Positions 34,901-50,120 are shown, numbered from the stretch's first letter. The stretch: DNA of 64,000 nucleotides from Atriophallophorus winterbourni (GCA_013407085.1 JACCGJ010003208.1:21321-85320); one strand, 5' to 3'. Numbers and translations: made by a program. Notes: a model not told the origin generated them from the sequence alone.

Positions 34901-37900
34901 AGCCTTTCTCATGATTTGATGGAGGTGTGGAGGTTTGAGATAAATGTTTTACTTCCCCTAGGTGAACCGCCTTCATTAAGTTACGAGCACTACATTCCCG
35001 ATGCATGCAGATTTTGAGGCGCCAGTCATCTGCCTTCGCCCTTTCTCGTGTCAGTAGAAGCAGTTCCGCCAGATCACACAGGAGCTGTACTTGGTTGTGA
35101 GAGGCTATATGAGACGCGTGCCGTTAGAGCATTTTTGGAATTGGGAGCTTATCCCCAAAATCGCCCTGGCCGTAACAACCTTGCTTAAAAATGTATTAAG
35201 CTTAAAAGTCATAGCATGGCAAGAATTAAAACGTATATAAACACTGAAAACGAATTATTGCATAAAATCTCGCCTTAGGTAATTCACACAGTGCACCTTA
35301 TATCGTTAAGCAATAAAACAGACACCGAAAGAATAAAAATACCTTATTATGTTTAGGCAGAAATGAGGCACTAACAGTGCATAATTGCGAGTTCAATGCA
35401 ACGAAACTTTACTAACTCATCCGAAACGCTATCAGTAGTTCAAGCCAAGTTTCACAAATCGATGTTAGCGTTAAAATAAAAGATGACCTTGCTTCCTAAA
35501 TTTGAAGCTTCATGATTAGTTGGCTATAACCTGTTTTACCTTATTGTCTCGATGTAAAGATGAAACAATGGTATTTTTGCTACTTTCAATCGACAGCTTG
35601 CGAATTCATTTTTCTCGATATTTACTAAATTATGCAAACTCTTCATCGGGTAAAACCTTGATTCTTCTGACACTGCATGCTATCGAAAATACATTGGAGC
35701 TAACCCTGGATCTTTGGTGTCGATGAAATATTATACATTTTTTATACGATGTCTTTAAATTTCTGGGACTTATAGTCGTTTGAAACAAATAATTGAAACG
35801 AAATGTGATCATCTATTTCAACTGCAAACAAATTGAAACTAGACATTAAGAGTATTTCAGCGTCGCAATATAAACTGTAAAGTGAATGCCTCAACAATTC
35901 TCGTCATTCAATGATTCAAATACTTTTTATCCTAATTAATTCTGGTAATTCTCAAACCACATGGTCTATCAGCCAACAATTTGATTACAAGATCGACATA
36001 CAAGCATGTATGAAAATTACTTTAACGATGAAATCTTGTCCCTTATTGACATTGGTGTCACTTTGACGATTGTGATAACGTCTATCCCAGCTGCTCAGTG
36101 AAGTGTCACGCACAGTTTCGCTTCATTGAGGCTGAATGAAAAATATGTCAACGTTGAAAACTAAACTGAAATTTTCACATCAAAATCTGTTTACAGCCAT
36201 CGTTATTCAGAAATTATGCTATTGATATAGAATATTCGCATGAAGTGTTTCAAACAGTATAATTATTTCAAAAAAACATGTATATGCTTATCAATTAATG
36301 AGGTTCACTGATCTCGATTATATAGTTGAGACCATTGTGAGAGAGATTGCTACTTCGAACTGCATCGATTGTACATTATACTTTGGTGCCTACGTGTGCT
36401 AGTGGAAAATAGAGTTCTTCACTGACAAGGATATTCGTTGGTGTTGAAGTAAATGATGACGAAATCCTTTATAAATTTCTAGGGTAGTGATTCCCTAATG
36501 GAATATATGTGTTACGCTTTGTGTAGTAACATCCAGCGATCTAGCATTAGTAGCATGACTGGTATCTAAGTGCCACCATTGGTACTAACTTGACATTGAC
36601 TCATTATTTTAACTCTATACTCAGCACAGTACGTAGTTCTTCCAATCTGAGCGTTTCATCTCCAAAGTTTTCCCTGTTATTGTACGATGAAATTTCAGTT
36701 TGCAATTGCATTCAAATTAAATGTTTAATTCAGAATTCTTTATCAACTTGATTTGATGTGGAGAAGTTAACTTATAGTAATTACGAGCGTTCATATGCAT
36801 TAAACCCTCCTTGCTGATATCATTATTAACCGCTTTTAGCTAATTTCGAAAATGCCTTGACCAGTTGATCGGGAAGCTTGTTTGTTATCACTTTTCCACA
36901 ATACGATTAAATACACCCTACAGTCTTCCACTCATGTCACACAGAAAATGATGCTTATTTCTATCTGCTTCGCAAAAAAAGTTTGCATGGTTTAAATTGT
37001 TATAGTGCTAATCAATTTAACGCAAGAATTAGGCTCACATTTCGATATGAAAAGCAGTCATATTGATCGATAGCACTCGATTCTTTTACATCCAATCAAT
37101 AATTGACTATATGCTCAGATTAACGTTCACCAACACTAATCATCAAAAAATAATCAATCCTGCTGAGCGGAGTTCCATTCCTTCGCATATTGGGCATTGG
37201 TTATTAGCTTACTAGACATTCATCAGTTTGCTGGCATGAACTTAACTGCGAAGACGATCGTGGGGATCTCGAGATGTACATTTGGAATTTGGTGAGTTTC
37301 TGTGTTCCAACAATTATGATTGTCATGTTTTATTAGTTATACTGCGAAGTGCAATTACACAACGATCATCATCAAGCTATATGTGAAACATGTGTTAATT
37401 TTATATTTATGATAGTTTATTTTATTTTATAACTTGATTGATACTTGTTGAAAGGGTCGATCGTTGCACTAGCCAATTTGTTTCCATTTGATAATCCAGA
37501 TGCCGAATCGATACGTTTGGCTCTCAAATATTTTCGTGAATGCTAACATCTGTTAAACATCATATTCAAATTAGTACACATAGTGTACAATCATTATTCT
37601 GCCCTTAACAGAAAAAAAATTCTCTTTAGATTTTGACTGGATGAAAAATGTCACGTTTTTTTCGAACCGCGATCGCAGCATTATATTAGGCCCCCGTATT
37701 CGGATGCAACTCCGCAATCTGGTCACAATATCGTCATCTTAAGCATTGGAATTTGAAACACCGATCACTTTTCATCTCTTTCGATATTAGTGTCATACTA
37801 ATATCTTGTTGGTGATTCTGACCATCATATTGAAACATCGCATGTGGTACGGTCGAAATAAATATCTTTATTGCGTGAAGCGTAGTGGTTTCAATGATGC

Positions 37901-39150
37901 CTGGTTGCCTTTTGAGGAGAGTTGCTTAACGAAATTATCGATTTTTATTTTTATTTGATTCACTTGAGAAATCAGCGACAAGAAGTGTTAGAAGATTGAA
38001 ATTGTGGTGAAAGTCTACATCGCTAAATTTAGATTTATAATTCTAACTAATATGTTAAAAGATATATAGTAACAAGTATTCACATAGTACCACGAAATTT
38101 TGAATTACTTAGTAAAATATATGAAGAAATATACAGTGAACGGATATCGATAAGAATCCGCTAAAGTGGACAGATTTATCATTGTTTAAGGTGATGCTTA
38201 AAATGAGAAACCTCATCGAAATTACTATGTGATGTGCTCAGATGCAAAACTCAAACTAAATAACCAAAACACAGTGATTTAAATCATTAGCAATTCCTAA
38301 CTCAATCGATAGTATATAAAGTTTACACAATTATTTTCATAGTTTGGTCTGATAAAATTAGGTGTGCTAATTTAGGATGAATTACGATTTCTCAAATAAA
38401 TCTAGGATTTGATTTTATAATTTTGATAATATCGCAAAACTATTGTTGTTACCTACCGACTTTCAGTGAAACGATGCAGAATCTATTTGTGCGTCAAACG
38501 AATACGCGTGAGAGCTACAGAGGAAACGAGAAACGCAGAAAATGTGCAAAGTAAGTTCTCAAAATGTTTCCTGGTTTGAACGATAAGCTTCATTTTATGA
38601 ATCAAAGGAGACAATTAAACATTAAGGTTTCGTTAGTATTTATTAGTTAAAAATTGGAATGTGATTTATTGATGTAGAGAATAAAACAGCTATATTACAA
38701 TTATAAGTTCAACAAGCTACCTCGTGTTCAAATTATCATGAAATTTAATCAAGACTTAAAATATTTCAATATTTGTTGAAGTAAAAATAATATTTTTCAA
38801 TTCTAAATTATATCAACAAGTAGAGCATTGATACGTGCATTTCTCTAACACAAAACCAGTTTAGTATTCAATGAACGAGATATTACTAAAAGAACGCTAA
38901 TAAACTTCAAATTGTTTTGAATCTGATTTCATTCTGGATAGAGCGAGTAGGTGAGTCTGTTTGAGTTATCGAACATATCAATTACGGAGGGCCATGTACT
39001 GCATTCATCGAAACTTAAATAGATGGAAACGTGATATGAATAACATCATGTCAACAAAATTACTAATGCCATGTTGATATTTACGAATGAACCAATAATG
39101 TATGCATCTCAATAACAGATAACAACAAAACTCACAATGAATGTGTTTTT
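34900..39150. other. Unrecognised AT-rich sequence
   Basis: 34,900-35,170 is somewhat GC-richer and may be 5' sequence of the RTE fragment just described (inference). From 35,170 to 39,150 I see no gene, RNA or repeat family. Frames are all under 70 codons and no copy elsewhere was noticed. Confidence 0.45.
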
Positions 39151-42100
39151 GCTTGTATTACATAACAATTGCAGTCACACATATTGTGATAAATTGTTTC
39201 TAAAACAAGATCTAACCATTTATTATTGAGTGATACACAGTCCTACGATTCTGTATTGATAATATCACGAGTATATAATCAGGGATATGCTGGCTTTCGG
39301 GAAGGAGCAGGTAAGTGACTGGGTTTACGTTATCAATCACCTCGAATGTTGAATGAATGCGAAATGATATATTTGGAATTATTTGATGTTTAGGTATGTC
39401 AGAATGTGATATGCTGAGCAATATTTCCATATTATTATTCCAGTACAATGATTTTTACAATAAAAGATTCCAATATATAACCTTCGTAAAATATATAAGA
39501 TACAGGTAAACATATTTTGTTAGATTATTTCTATATCAATATCTAAGTATTCATTAATGAGTGATACCTTGTCCTACGATTCCCCAGCAATAATATCACA
39601 ACCATAAAATCAGGGATATGTTGGTTTTCTGGCGGTTGCAGGTGAGGGACTAGATTAACGTTCTCAATCACATCATTTGTTGAATGATATATTTGGAAAT
39701 GATATATTTGGAATTATTTGATGATTAGGAATGTCAGAATGTGATATGCTGAGCATTATTTCCGAATTATGATTTCGGTACTAATGATTGTTACAATTAA
39801 ACGATGCAATATATAACGTCCGTATAATATAACAATTACGGTCACAAATATTGTGATAAATTGTTTCTTAATCAAGATCTAACTATTCATTAATGATTGA
39901 TACACGGTCCTAAGATTCTGTATTGATGATATCACGAGTATATAATCAGTGATTTGTTGACTTTCGAAGAGGAACAGGTAAGAGACTGGGTCTACGTTAT
40001 CAATCACCTATGCGGAATGATATATTTGGAATTATTTGATGATTAGGAATGTCAGAATGTGATATGCTGAGCATTATTTCCGAATTATGATTTCGGTACT
40101 AATAATTGTTACAATTGAACGATGCAATATATAACGTGCGTATAATATAACAATTACGGTCACAAATATTGTGATAAATTGTTTCTTAATCAAGATCTAA
40201 CTATTCATTAATGATTGATACACGGTCCTAAAATTCTGTATTGATAATATCACGAGTATATAATCAGGGATATGTTGGCTGCCGTGTAGGAGCAGTTGAG
40301 TGACCGGGTATACGTTATCAATCACCTCATATGTTGAATAATATATTTGGAATTATTTGATGTTAAGGTATGTCAGAATGTGGTATTCTGAGCATTATTT
40401 CCGTATTATGATTCCAGTACTAATGATTGTTACAATTAAACGATGCAATATATAACGTCCGTATAATATAACAATTACGGTCACAAATATTGTGATAAAT
40501 TGTTTCTTAATCAAGATCTAACTATTCATTAATGATTGATACACGGTCCTAAGATTCTGTATTGATAATATCACGAGTATATAATCAGGGATATGTTGGC
40601 TTTCGAAGAGGAACAGGTAAGTGACTGAGTCTACGTTATCAATCACCTCATATGTTGTATGATATATTTGGAATTATTTGATGTTTAGGTATGTCACAAT
40701 GTGGTATTCTGAGCATTATTTCCGTATTATGATTGCAGTACTAATGATTGTTACAATTAAACGATGCAATATATAACGTGCGTATAATATAACAATTACG
40801 GTCACAAATATTGTGATAAATTGTTTCTTAATCAAGATCTAACTATTCATTAATGATTGATACACGGTCCTAAGATTCTGTATTGATAATATCACGAGTA
40901 TATAATCAGTGATTTTTGGCTTTCGAAGAGGAACAGGTAAGAGACTGGGTCTACGTTATCAATCACCTATGCGGAATGATATATTTGGAATTATTTGATG
41001 TTTAGGAATGACAGAATGTGATATGCTGAGCATTATTTCCGAATTATGATTCCGGTACTAATGATTGTTACAATTAAACGATGCAATATATAACGTGCGT
41101 ATAATATAACAATTACTGTCACAAATATTGTGCTAAATTGTTTCTTAATCAAGATCTAACTATTCATTAAGGATTGAGACACGGTCCTAAGATTCTGTAT
41201 TGATAATATCACGAGTATATGATCAGGGATATGTTGGCTTTCGAAGAGGAACAGGTAAGTGACTGAGTCTACGTTATCAATCACCTCCTTTGCGGAATGA
41301 TATATTCGGAATTATTCGATGTTTAGGTATGTCAGAATGTGGTATTCTGAGCATTATTTCCGTATTATGATTCCAGTACTAATGATTGTTACAATTAAAC
41401 GATGCACTATATAACGTGCGTATAATATAACAATTACGGTCACAAATATTGTGATAAATTGTTTCTTAATCAAGATCTAACTATTCATTAATGATTGATA
41501 CACGGTCCTTAGATTCTGTATTGATAATATCACGAGTATATGATCAGGGATATGTTGGCTTTCGAAGAGGAACAGGTAAGTGACTGGGTCTACGTTATCA
41601 ATCACCTCAAATGTTGAATGAATGCGGAATGATATATTTGGAATTATTTGATGTTTAGGTATGTCAGAATGTGGTATTCTGAGCATTATTTCCGTATTAT
41701 GATTCCAGTACTAATGATTTTTACAATTAAACGATGCAATATATAACATGCGTATAATATAACAATTACGGTCACAAATATTGTGATAAATTGTTTCTTA
41801 ATCAAGATCTAACTATTCATTAATGATTGAGACACGGTCCTAAGATTCTGTATTGATAATATCACGAGTAAATAATCAGTGATATGTTGGCTTTCGAAGA
41901 GGAACAGGTAAGTGACTGGGTCTACGTTATCAATCATCTCAAATGTTGTATGATATATTTGGAATTATTTGATGTTCAGGTATGTCAGAATGTGGTATTC
42001 TGAGCGTTATTTCCGTATTATGATTCCAGTACTAATGATTGTTACAATTAAACGATGCAATATATAACGTGCGTATAATATAACAATTACGGTCATAAAA

Positions 42101-45100
42101 AATGTGATAAACTGTTTCTAAAACAAGGTCTAACTATTTATTAATGATTGAGACACGGTCCTAAGATTCTGTATTGATAATATCACGAGTATATAATCAG
42201 TGATATGTTGGCTTTCGAAGAGGAACAGGTAAGTGACTGGGTCTACGTTATCAATCACCTATGCGGAATGATATATTTGGAATTATTTGATGTTTAGGTA
42301 TGTCAGAATGTGGTATTCTGAGCATTATTTCCGTATTATGATTCCAGTACTAATGATTGTTACAATTAAACGATGCAATATATAACGTGCGTATAATATA
42401 ACAATTACGGTCACAAATATTGTGATCAACTGTTTCTTAATCAAGATCTAACTATTCACTAATGATTGAGACACGGTCCTAAGATTCTGTATTGATAATA
42501 TCACGAGTATATAATCAGGGATATGTTGGCTTTCGAAGAGGACCAGGTAAGTGACTGGGTCTACGTTATCAATCACCTCATATGTTGAATAAAATATTTG
42601 GAATTTTTTGATGTTTAGGTATGTCAGAATGTGGTATTCTGAGCATTATTTCCTTAATTATGATTCCAGTACTAATGATTGTTACAATTAAACGATGCAA
42701 TATATAACGTCCGTATAATATAACAATTACGGTCACGAATATTGTGATAAATTGTTTCTTAATCAAGATCTAACTATTCATTGATGATTGAGACACGGTC
42801 CTAAGATTCTGTATTGATAATATCACGAGTATATAATCAGTGATATGTTGGCTTTCGAAGAGGACCAGGTAAGTGACTGGGTCTACGTTATCAATCACCT
42901 CATATGTTGAATAAAATATTTGGAATTATTTGACGTTTAGGTATGTCAGAATGTGGTATTCTGAGCTTTATTTCCGTATTATGATTCCAGTACTAATGAT
43001 TGTTACAATTAAACGATGCAATATTTAACGTGCGTATAATATAACAATTACGGTCACAAATATTGTGATAAATTGTTTCTTAATCAAGATCTAACTATTC
43101 ATTAATGATTGATACACGGTCCTTAGATTCTGTATTGATAATATCACGAGTATATGATCAGGGATATGTTGGCTTTCGAAGAGGAACAGGTAAGTGACTG
43201 GGTCTACGTTATCAATCACCTCGAATGTTGAATGAATGCGGAATGATATATTTGGAATTATTTTGATGTTTAGGTATGTCAGAATGTGGTATTCTGAGCA
43301 TTATTTCCGTATTATGATTCCAGTACTAATGATTGTTACAATTAAACGATGCAATATAGAACGTGCGTATAATATAACAATTAGGGTCACAAATATTGTG
43401 ATAAATTGTTTCTTAATCAAGATCTAACTATTCATCAATGATTGATACACGGTCCTAAGATTCTGTATTGATAATATCACGAGTATATAATCAGGGATAT
43501 GCTGGCTTTCGAAGAGGACCAGGTAAGTGACTGGGTCTACGTTATCAATCACCTATGCGGAATGATATATTTGGAATTATTTGATGTTTAGGAATGACAG
43601 AATGTGATATGCTGAGCATTATTACCGAATTATGATTCCGGTACTAATGAATGTTACAATTAAACGATGCAATATATAACGTCCGTATAATATAACAATT
43701 ACGGTCACAAATATTGTGATAAATTGTTTCTTAATCAAGATCTAACTATTTATTAATGATTGAGACACGGTCCTAAGAATCTGTATTGATAATATCACGA
43801 GTATATGATCAGGGATATGTTGGCTTTCGAAGAGGAACAGGTAAGTGACTGGGTCTACGTTATCAATCACCTCAAATGTTGTATGATATATTTGGAATTA
43901 TTTGATGTTTAGGTATGTCAGAATGTGGTATTCTGAGCATTATTTCCGTATTATGATTCCAGTACTAATGATTGTTACAATTAAACGATGCAATATATAA
44001 CATCCGTATAATATAACAATTACGGTCACAAATATTGTGATAAATTGTTTCTTAATCAAGATCTAACTATTCATTAATGATTGATACACGGTCCTAAGAT
44101 TCTGTATTGATAATATCACGAGTATATAATCAGTGATATGTTGGCTTTCGAAGAGGAACAGGTAAGAGACTGGGTCTACGTTATCAATCACCTATGCGGA
44201 ATGATATATTTGGAATATTTGATGTTTAGGTATGTCAGAATGTGGTATTCTGAGCATTATTTCCGTATTATGATTCCAGTACTAATGGTTGTTACAATTA
44301 AACGATGCAATATATAACGTGCGTATAATATAACAATTACGGTCATAAAAAATGTGATAAACTGTTTCTAAAACAATATCTAACTATTCATTAATGATTG
44401 ATACACGGTCCTAAGATTCTGTATTGATAATATCACGAGTATGTAATCAGGGATATGTTGGCTGCCGTGTAGGAGCAGTTGAGTGACTGGGTATACGTTA
44501 TCAATCACCTCATATGTTGAATAATATATTTGGAATTATTTGTTGGTCAGGTATGTCAGAATGTGGTATTCTGAGCACTATTTCCGTATTATGATTCCAG
44601 TATTAATGATTGTTACAATTAAACGATGCAATATATAACGTGCGTATAATATAACAATTACGGTCACAAATATTGTGATAAATTGTTTCTTAATCAAGAT
44701 CTAACTATTCATTAATGATTGAGACACGGTCCTAAGATTCTGTATTGATAATATCACGATTATATGATCAGTGATATGTTGGCTTTCGGAAAGGAACAGG
44801 TAAGTGACTGGGTCTACGTTATCAATCACATCATATGTTGAATAATATATTTGGAATTATTTGATGCTCAGGTATGTCAGAATGTGGTATTCTGAGCATT
44901 ATTTCCGTATTATGATTCCAGTACTGATGATTGTTACAATTAAACGATGCAATATAAAACGTCCGTATAATATAACAATTACGGTCACAAATATTGTGAA
45001 AAAATTGTTTCTTAATCAAGATCTAACTATTCATTAATGATTGATACACGGTCCTAAGATCCTGTATTGATAATATCACGAGTATATGATCAGTGATATG

Positions 45101-48100
45101 TTGGCTTTCGAAGAGGAACAGGTAAGTGACTGGGTCTACGTTATCAATCACCTCAATTGTTGTATGATATATTTGGAATTATTTGATGCTTAGGTATGTC
45201 AGAATGTGGTATTCTGAGCATTATTTCCGTATTATGATTCCAGTACTGATGATTGTTACAATTGAACGATGCAATATATAACGTCCGTGAAATATAACAA
45301 TTACGGTCACAAATATTGTGACAAATTGTTTCTTAATCAAGATCTAACTATTCATTAATGATTGAGACACGGTCCTAAGATTCTGTATTGATAATATCAC
45401 GAGTATATAATCAGTGATATGTTGGGTTTCGAAGAGTAACAGGTAAGTGACTGGGTCTACGTTATCAATCACCTATGCGGAATGATATATTTGGAATATT
45501 TGATGTTTAGGTATGTCAGAATGTGGTATTCTGAGCATTATTCCCGTATTATGATTCCAGTACTAATGATTGTTACAATTAAACGATGCAATATATAACG
45601 TGCGTATAATATAACAATTACGGTCACAATTAATGTGATAAACTGTTTCTAAAACAAGATCTAACTATTCATTAATGATTGATACACGGTCCTAAGATTC
45701 TGTATTGATAATATCACGAGTATATGATCAGTGATATGTTGGCTTTCGAAGAGGAACAGGTAAGTGACTGGGTCTACGTTATCAATCACCTCATATGTTG
45801 AATAATATATTTGGAATTATTTGATGTTTAGGTATGTCAGAATGTGGTATTCTGAGCATTATTTCCGTATTATGATTCCAGTACTAATGATTGTTACAAT
45901 TAAACGATGCAATATATAACGTGCGTCTAATATAACAATTACGGTCAAAAATAGTGTGATAAACTGTTTCTAAAACAAGATCTAACTATTCATTAATGAT
46001 TGATACACGGTCCTAAGAGTCTGTATTGATAATATCACGAGTATATAATGAGTGATATGTTGGCTTTCGAAGAGGAACAGGTAAGTGACTGGGTCTACGT
46101 TATCAATCACCTATGCGGAATGATATATTTGGAATTATTTGATGTTTAGGTATGTCAGAATGTGGTATTCTGAGCATTATTTCCGTATTATGATTCCAGT
46201 ACTAATGATTGTTACAATTAAACGATGCTATATATAACGTGCGTATAATATAACAATTACGGTCACAAATATTGTGATAAATTGTTTCTTAATCAAGATC
46301 TAACTATTCATTAATGATTGATGCACGGTCTTAAGATTCTGTATTGATAATATCACGAGTATATGATCAGGGATATGTTTGCTTTCGAAGAGGAACAGGT
46401 AAGTGACTGGGTCTACGTTATCAATCACCTCAAATGTTGTATGATATATTTGGAATTATTTGATGTTCAGGTATGTCAAAATGTGGTATTCTGAGCATTA
46501 TTTCCGTATTATGATTCCAGTACTAATGATTGTTACAATTAAAAGATGCAATATATAACGTGCGTATAATATAACAATTACGGTCACAAATATTGTGATA
46601 AATTGTTTCTCAATCAAGATCTAACTATTCATTAATGATTGATACACGGTCCTAAGATTCTGTATTGATAATATCACGAGTATATAATCAGGGATATGCT
46701 GGCTTTCGAAGAGGAACAGGTAAGTGACTGGGTCTACATTATCAATCACCTCAAATGTTGAATGAATGCGGAATGATATATTTGTAATTATTTGATGTTC
46801 AGGTATGTCAGAATGTGGTATTCTGAGCATTATTTCCGTATTATGATTCCAGTACTAATGATTGTTACAATTAAACGATGCAATATATAACGTGCGTATA
46901 ATATAACAATTACGGTCACAAATATTGTGATAAATTGTTTCTTATTCAAGATCTAACTATTCATTAATGATTGATACACGGTCCTAAGATTCTGTATTGA
47001 TAATATCACGAGTATATAATCAAAGATATGCTGGCTTTCGAAGAGGAACAGGTAAGTGACTGGGTCTACGTTATCAATCACCTCAAATGTTGAATGAATG
47101 CGGAATGATATATTTGTAATTATTTGATGTTTAGGTATGTCAGAATGTGGTATTCTGAGCATTATTTCCGTATTATGATTCCAGTACTAATGATTGTTAC
47201 AATTAAACGATGCAATATATAACGTGCGTCTAATATAACAATTACGGTCAAAAATAGTGTGATAAACTGTTTCTAAAACAAGATCTAACTATTCATTAAT
47301 GATTGATACACGGTCCTAAGATTCTGTATTGATAATATCACGAGTATATAATCAGTGATATGTTGGCTTTCGAAGAGGAACAGGTAAGAGACTGGGTCTA
47401 CGTTATCAATCACCTATGCGGAATGATATATTTGGAATTATTTGATGTTTAGGTATGTCAGAATGTGGTATTCTGAGCATTATTTCCGTATTATGATTCC
47501 AGTACTAATGATTGTTACAAATAAACGATGCAATATATAACGTGCGTATAATATAACAATTACGGTCACAAATATTGTGATAAATTGTTTCTCAATCAAG
47601 ATCTAACTATTCATTAATGATTGAGACACGGTCCTAAGATTCTGTATTGATAATATCACAAGTATATAATCAGGGATATGTTGGCTCTCGAAAAGGAACA
47701 GGTAAGTGACTGGGTCTACGTTATCAATCACCTCAAATGTTGAATGAATGCGGAATGATATATTTGGAATTATTTGATGTTTAGGTATGTCAGAATGTGG
47801 TATTCTGAGCATTATTTCCGTATTATGATTCCAGTACTAATGATTGTTACAAATAAACGATGCAATATATAACGTGCGTATAATATAACAATTACGGTCA
47901 CAAATATTGTGATAAATTGTTTCTTAATCAAGATCTAACTATTCATTAATGATTGAGACACGGTCCTAAGATTCTGTATTGCTAATATCACGAGTATATA
48001 TTCAGGGATATGCTGGCTTTCGAAGAGGAACAGGTAAGTGACTGGGTCTACGTTATCAATCACCTCAATTGTTGTATGATATATTTGGAATTATTTGATG

Positions 48101-50120
48101 TTTAGGTATGTCAGAATGTGGTATTCTGAGCATTATTCCCGTATTATGATTCCAGTACTAATGATTGTTACAATTAAACGATGCAATATGATTGTTACAA
48201 TTAAAAGATGCAATATATAACGTGCGTATAATATAACAATTACGGTCACAAATATTGTGATAAATTGTTTCTTAATCAAGATCTAACTATTCATTAATGA
48301 TTGAGACACGGTCCTGAGATTCTGTATTGATAATATCACGAGTATATAATCAGTGATATGTTGGCTTTCGAAGAGGAACAGGTAAGAGACTGGGTCTACG
48401 TTATCAATCACCTATGCGGAATGATATATTTGGAATATTTGATGTTTAGGTATGTCAGAATGTGGTATTCTGAGCATTATTTCCGTATTATGATTCCAGT
48501 ACTTATGATTGTTACAATTAAACGATGCAATATATAACGTGCGTATAATATAACAATTACGGTCACAAATAATGTGATAAACTGTTTCTAAAACAAGATC
48601 TAACTATTCATTAATGATTGATACACGGTCCTAAGATTCTGTATTGATAATATCACGAGTATATAATCAGGGATATGTTGGCTTTCGAAGAGGAACGGGT
48701 AAGTGACTGAGTCTACGTTATCAATCACCTCAAATGTTGAATGGATGCGGAATGATATATTTGGAATTATTTGATGTTTAGGTATGTCAGAATGTGGTAT
48801 TCTGAGCATTATTTCCGTATTATGATTCCAGTACTAATGATTGTTAGAATTAAACGATGCAATATATAACGTGCGTATAATATAACAATTACGGTCACAA
48901 ATATTGTGATAAATTGTTTCTTAATCAAGATCTAACTATTCATTAATGATTGATACACGGTCCTAAGATTCTGTATTGATAATACCACGAGTATATAATC
49001 AGCGATATGTTGGCTGCCATGTAGGAGCAGTTGAGTGACTGGGTATACGTTATCAATCACCTCATATGTTGAATAATATATTTGGAATTATTTGATGTTT
49101 AGGTATGTCAGAATGTGGTATTCTGAGCATTATTTCCGTATTATGATTCCAGTACTAATGATTGTTACAATTAAACGATGCAATATATACCGTTCGTATA
49201 ATATAACAATTACGGTCACAAATATTGTGATAAATTGTTTCTAAAACAAGATCTAACTATTCATTAATGAGTGATACACGGTCCTACGATTCTGTATTGA
49301 TAATATCACGAGTATATAATCAGGGATATGTTGGCTTTCGGGAAGGGGCAGGTAAGTGACTGGGTTTACGTTATAAATCACCTCATTTGTTGAATGATAA
49401 ATTCTGAATTATTTGATGTTTAGGTATGTCAGAATGTGATATGCTGAGCATTATTTCCTTAATATGATTCCAGTACTAATGATTGTTACAATTAAACCAT
49501 GCAATATATAACGTGCGTATAATATAACAATTACGGTCACAAATATTGTGATAAATTGTTTCTAAAACAAGATCTAACTATTCATTAATGAGTGATACAC
49601 GGTCCTACGATTCTGTATTGATAATATCACGAGTATATAATCAGGGATATGTTGGCTTTCGGGAAGGGGCAGGTGAGTGACTGGGTTTACGTTATAAATC
49701 ACCTCATTTGTTTAATGATATTATTTGGAATAATGTGATGTAAGGAATGACAAATGTGATAGATGAGAATTATTTTATCATTATGAGCTAGTATAATGAT
49801 GGTTAAAACTACAACATGCAATATATAACGTGCGTATAATATAACAATTACGGCCACAAATAGAGTATTTGATTGTTTCTAAAGCAAGATTTAAGTATCC
49901 ATAAATTAGTGATACATGGTCCTACGATTCTGTAGCAATAATTTTACGACCATAAAATCAGGGATATGTTGGCGTTCGGTTAGGAGCAGGTAAGTGAGTT
50001 GCTTCAGGTTATCATTTTCCTCATTTGTTGAATGGTATAATTGGCATTTTTCGATGTTTTACTATTTCAGATTGTGGATTCGCTGAGCATTATGTCATAT
50101 ATTATCACAGTACTAATGTA
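39150..50120. repeat. Tandem satellite array, ~33 monomers of ~318/321/332 bp
   Basis: Using the conserved ctattcatta site as anchor, I measure spacings of 317-318, 321-322 or 332-333 bp across almost the whole array, with one 348-bp unit (47,939-48,287). The length classes come from one variable site. After tatcaatcacct the sequence continues as atgcgg (short), ca(a/t)atgttg(t/a)at (middle), or the middle form plus atgaatgcgg (long). Every monomer carries tgtattgataatatcacgag and aattatttgatgtttaggta-type blocks. The outermost monomers are more diverged, typical of unequal crossing-over. Many long-class monomers show a 69-codon minus frame, but 332 is not divisible by three and other classes break it, so it is not a gene. 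Confidence 0.97.

Noticed and set aside
45240..45265. ctgatga in a few satellite monomers
   Set aside because: A point variant of ctaatga. No GAAA or helices, so it is not a ribozyme.
39212..48809. Repeated 62-78-codon minus-strand frames in the satellite
   Set aside because: They occur only because monomers are near identical. Monomer lengths 317-318, 321-322 and 332-333 put successive units in different frames, the shorter classes interrupt the frame, and there is no start or domain signal.
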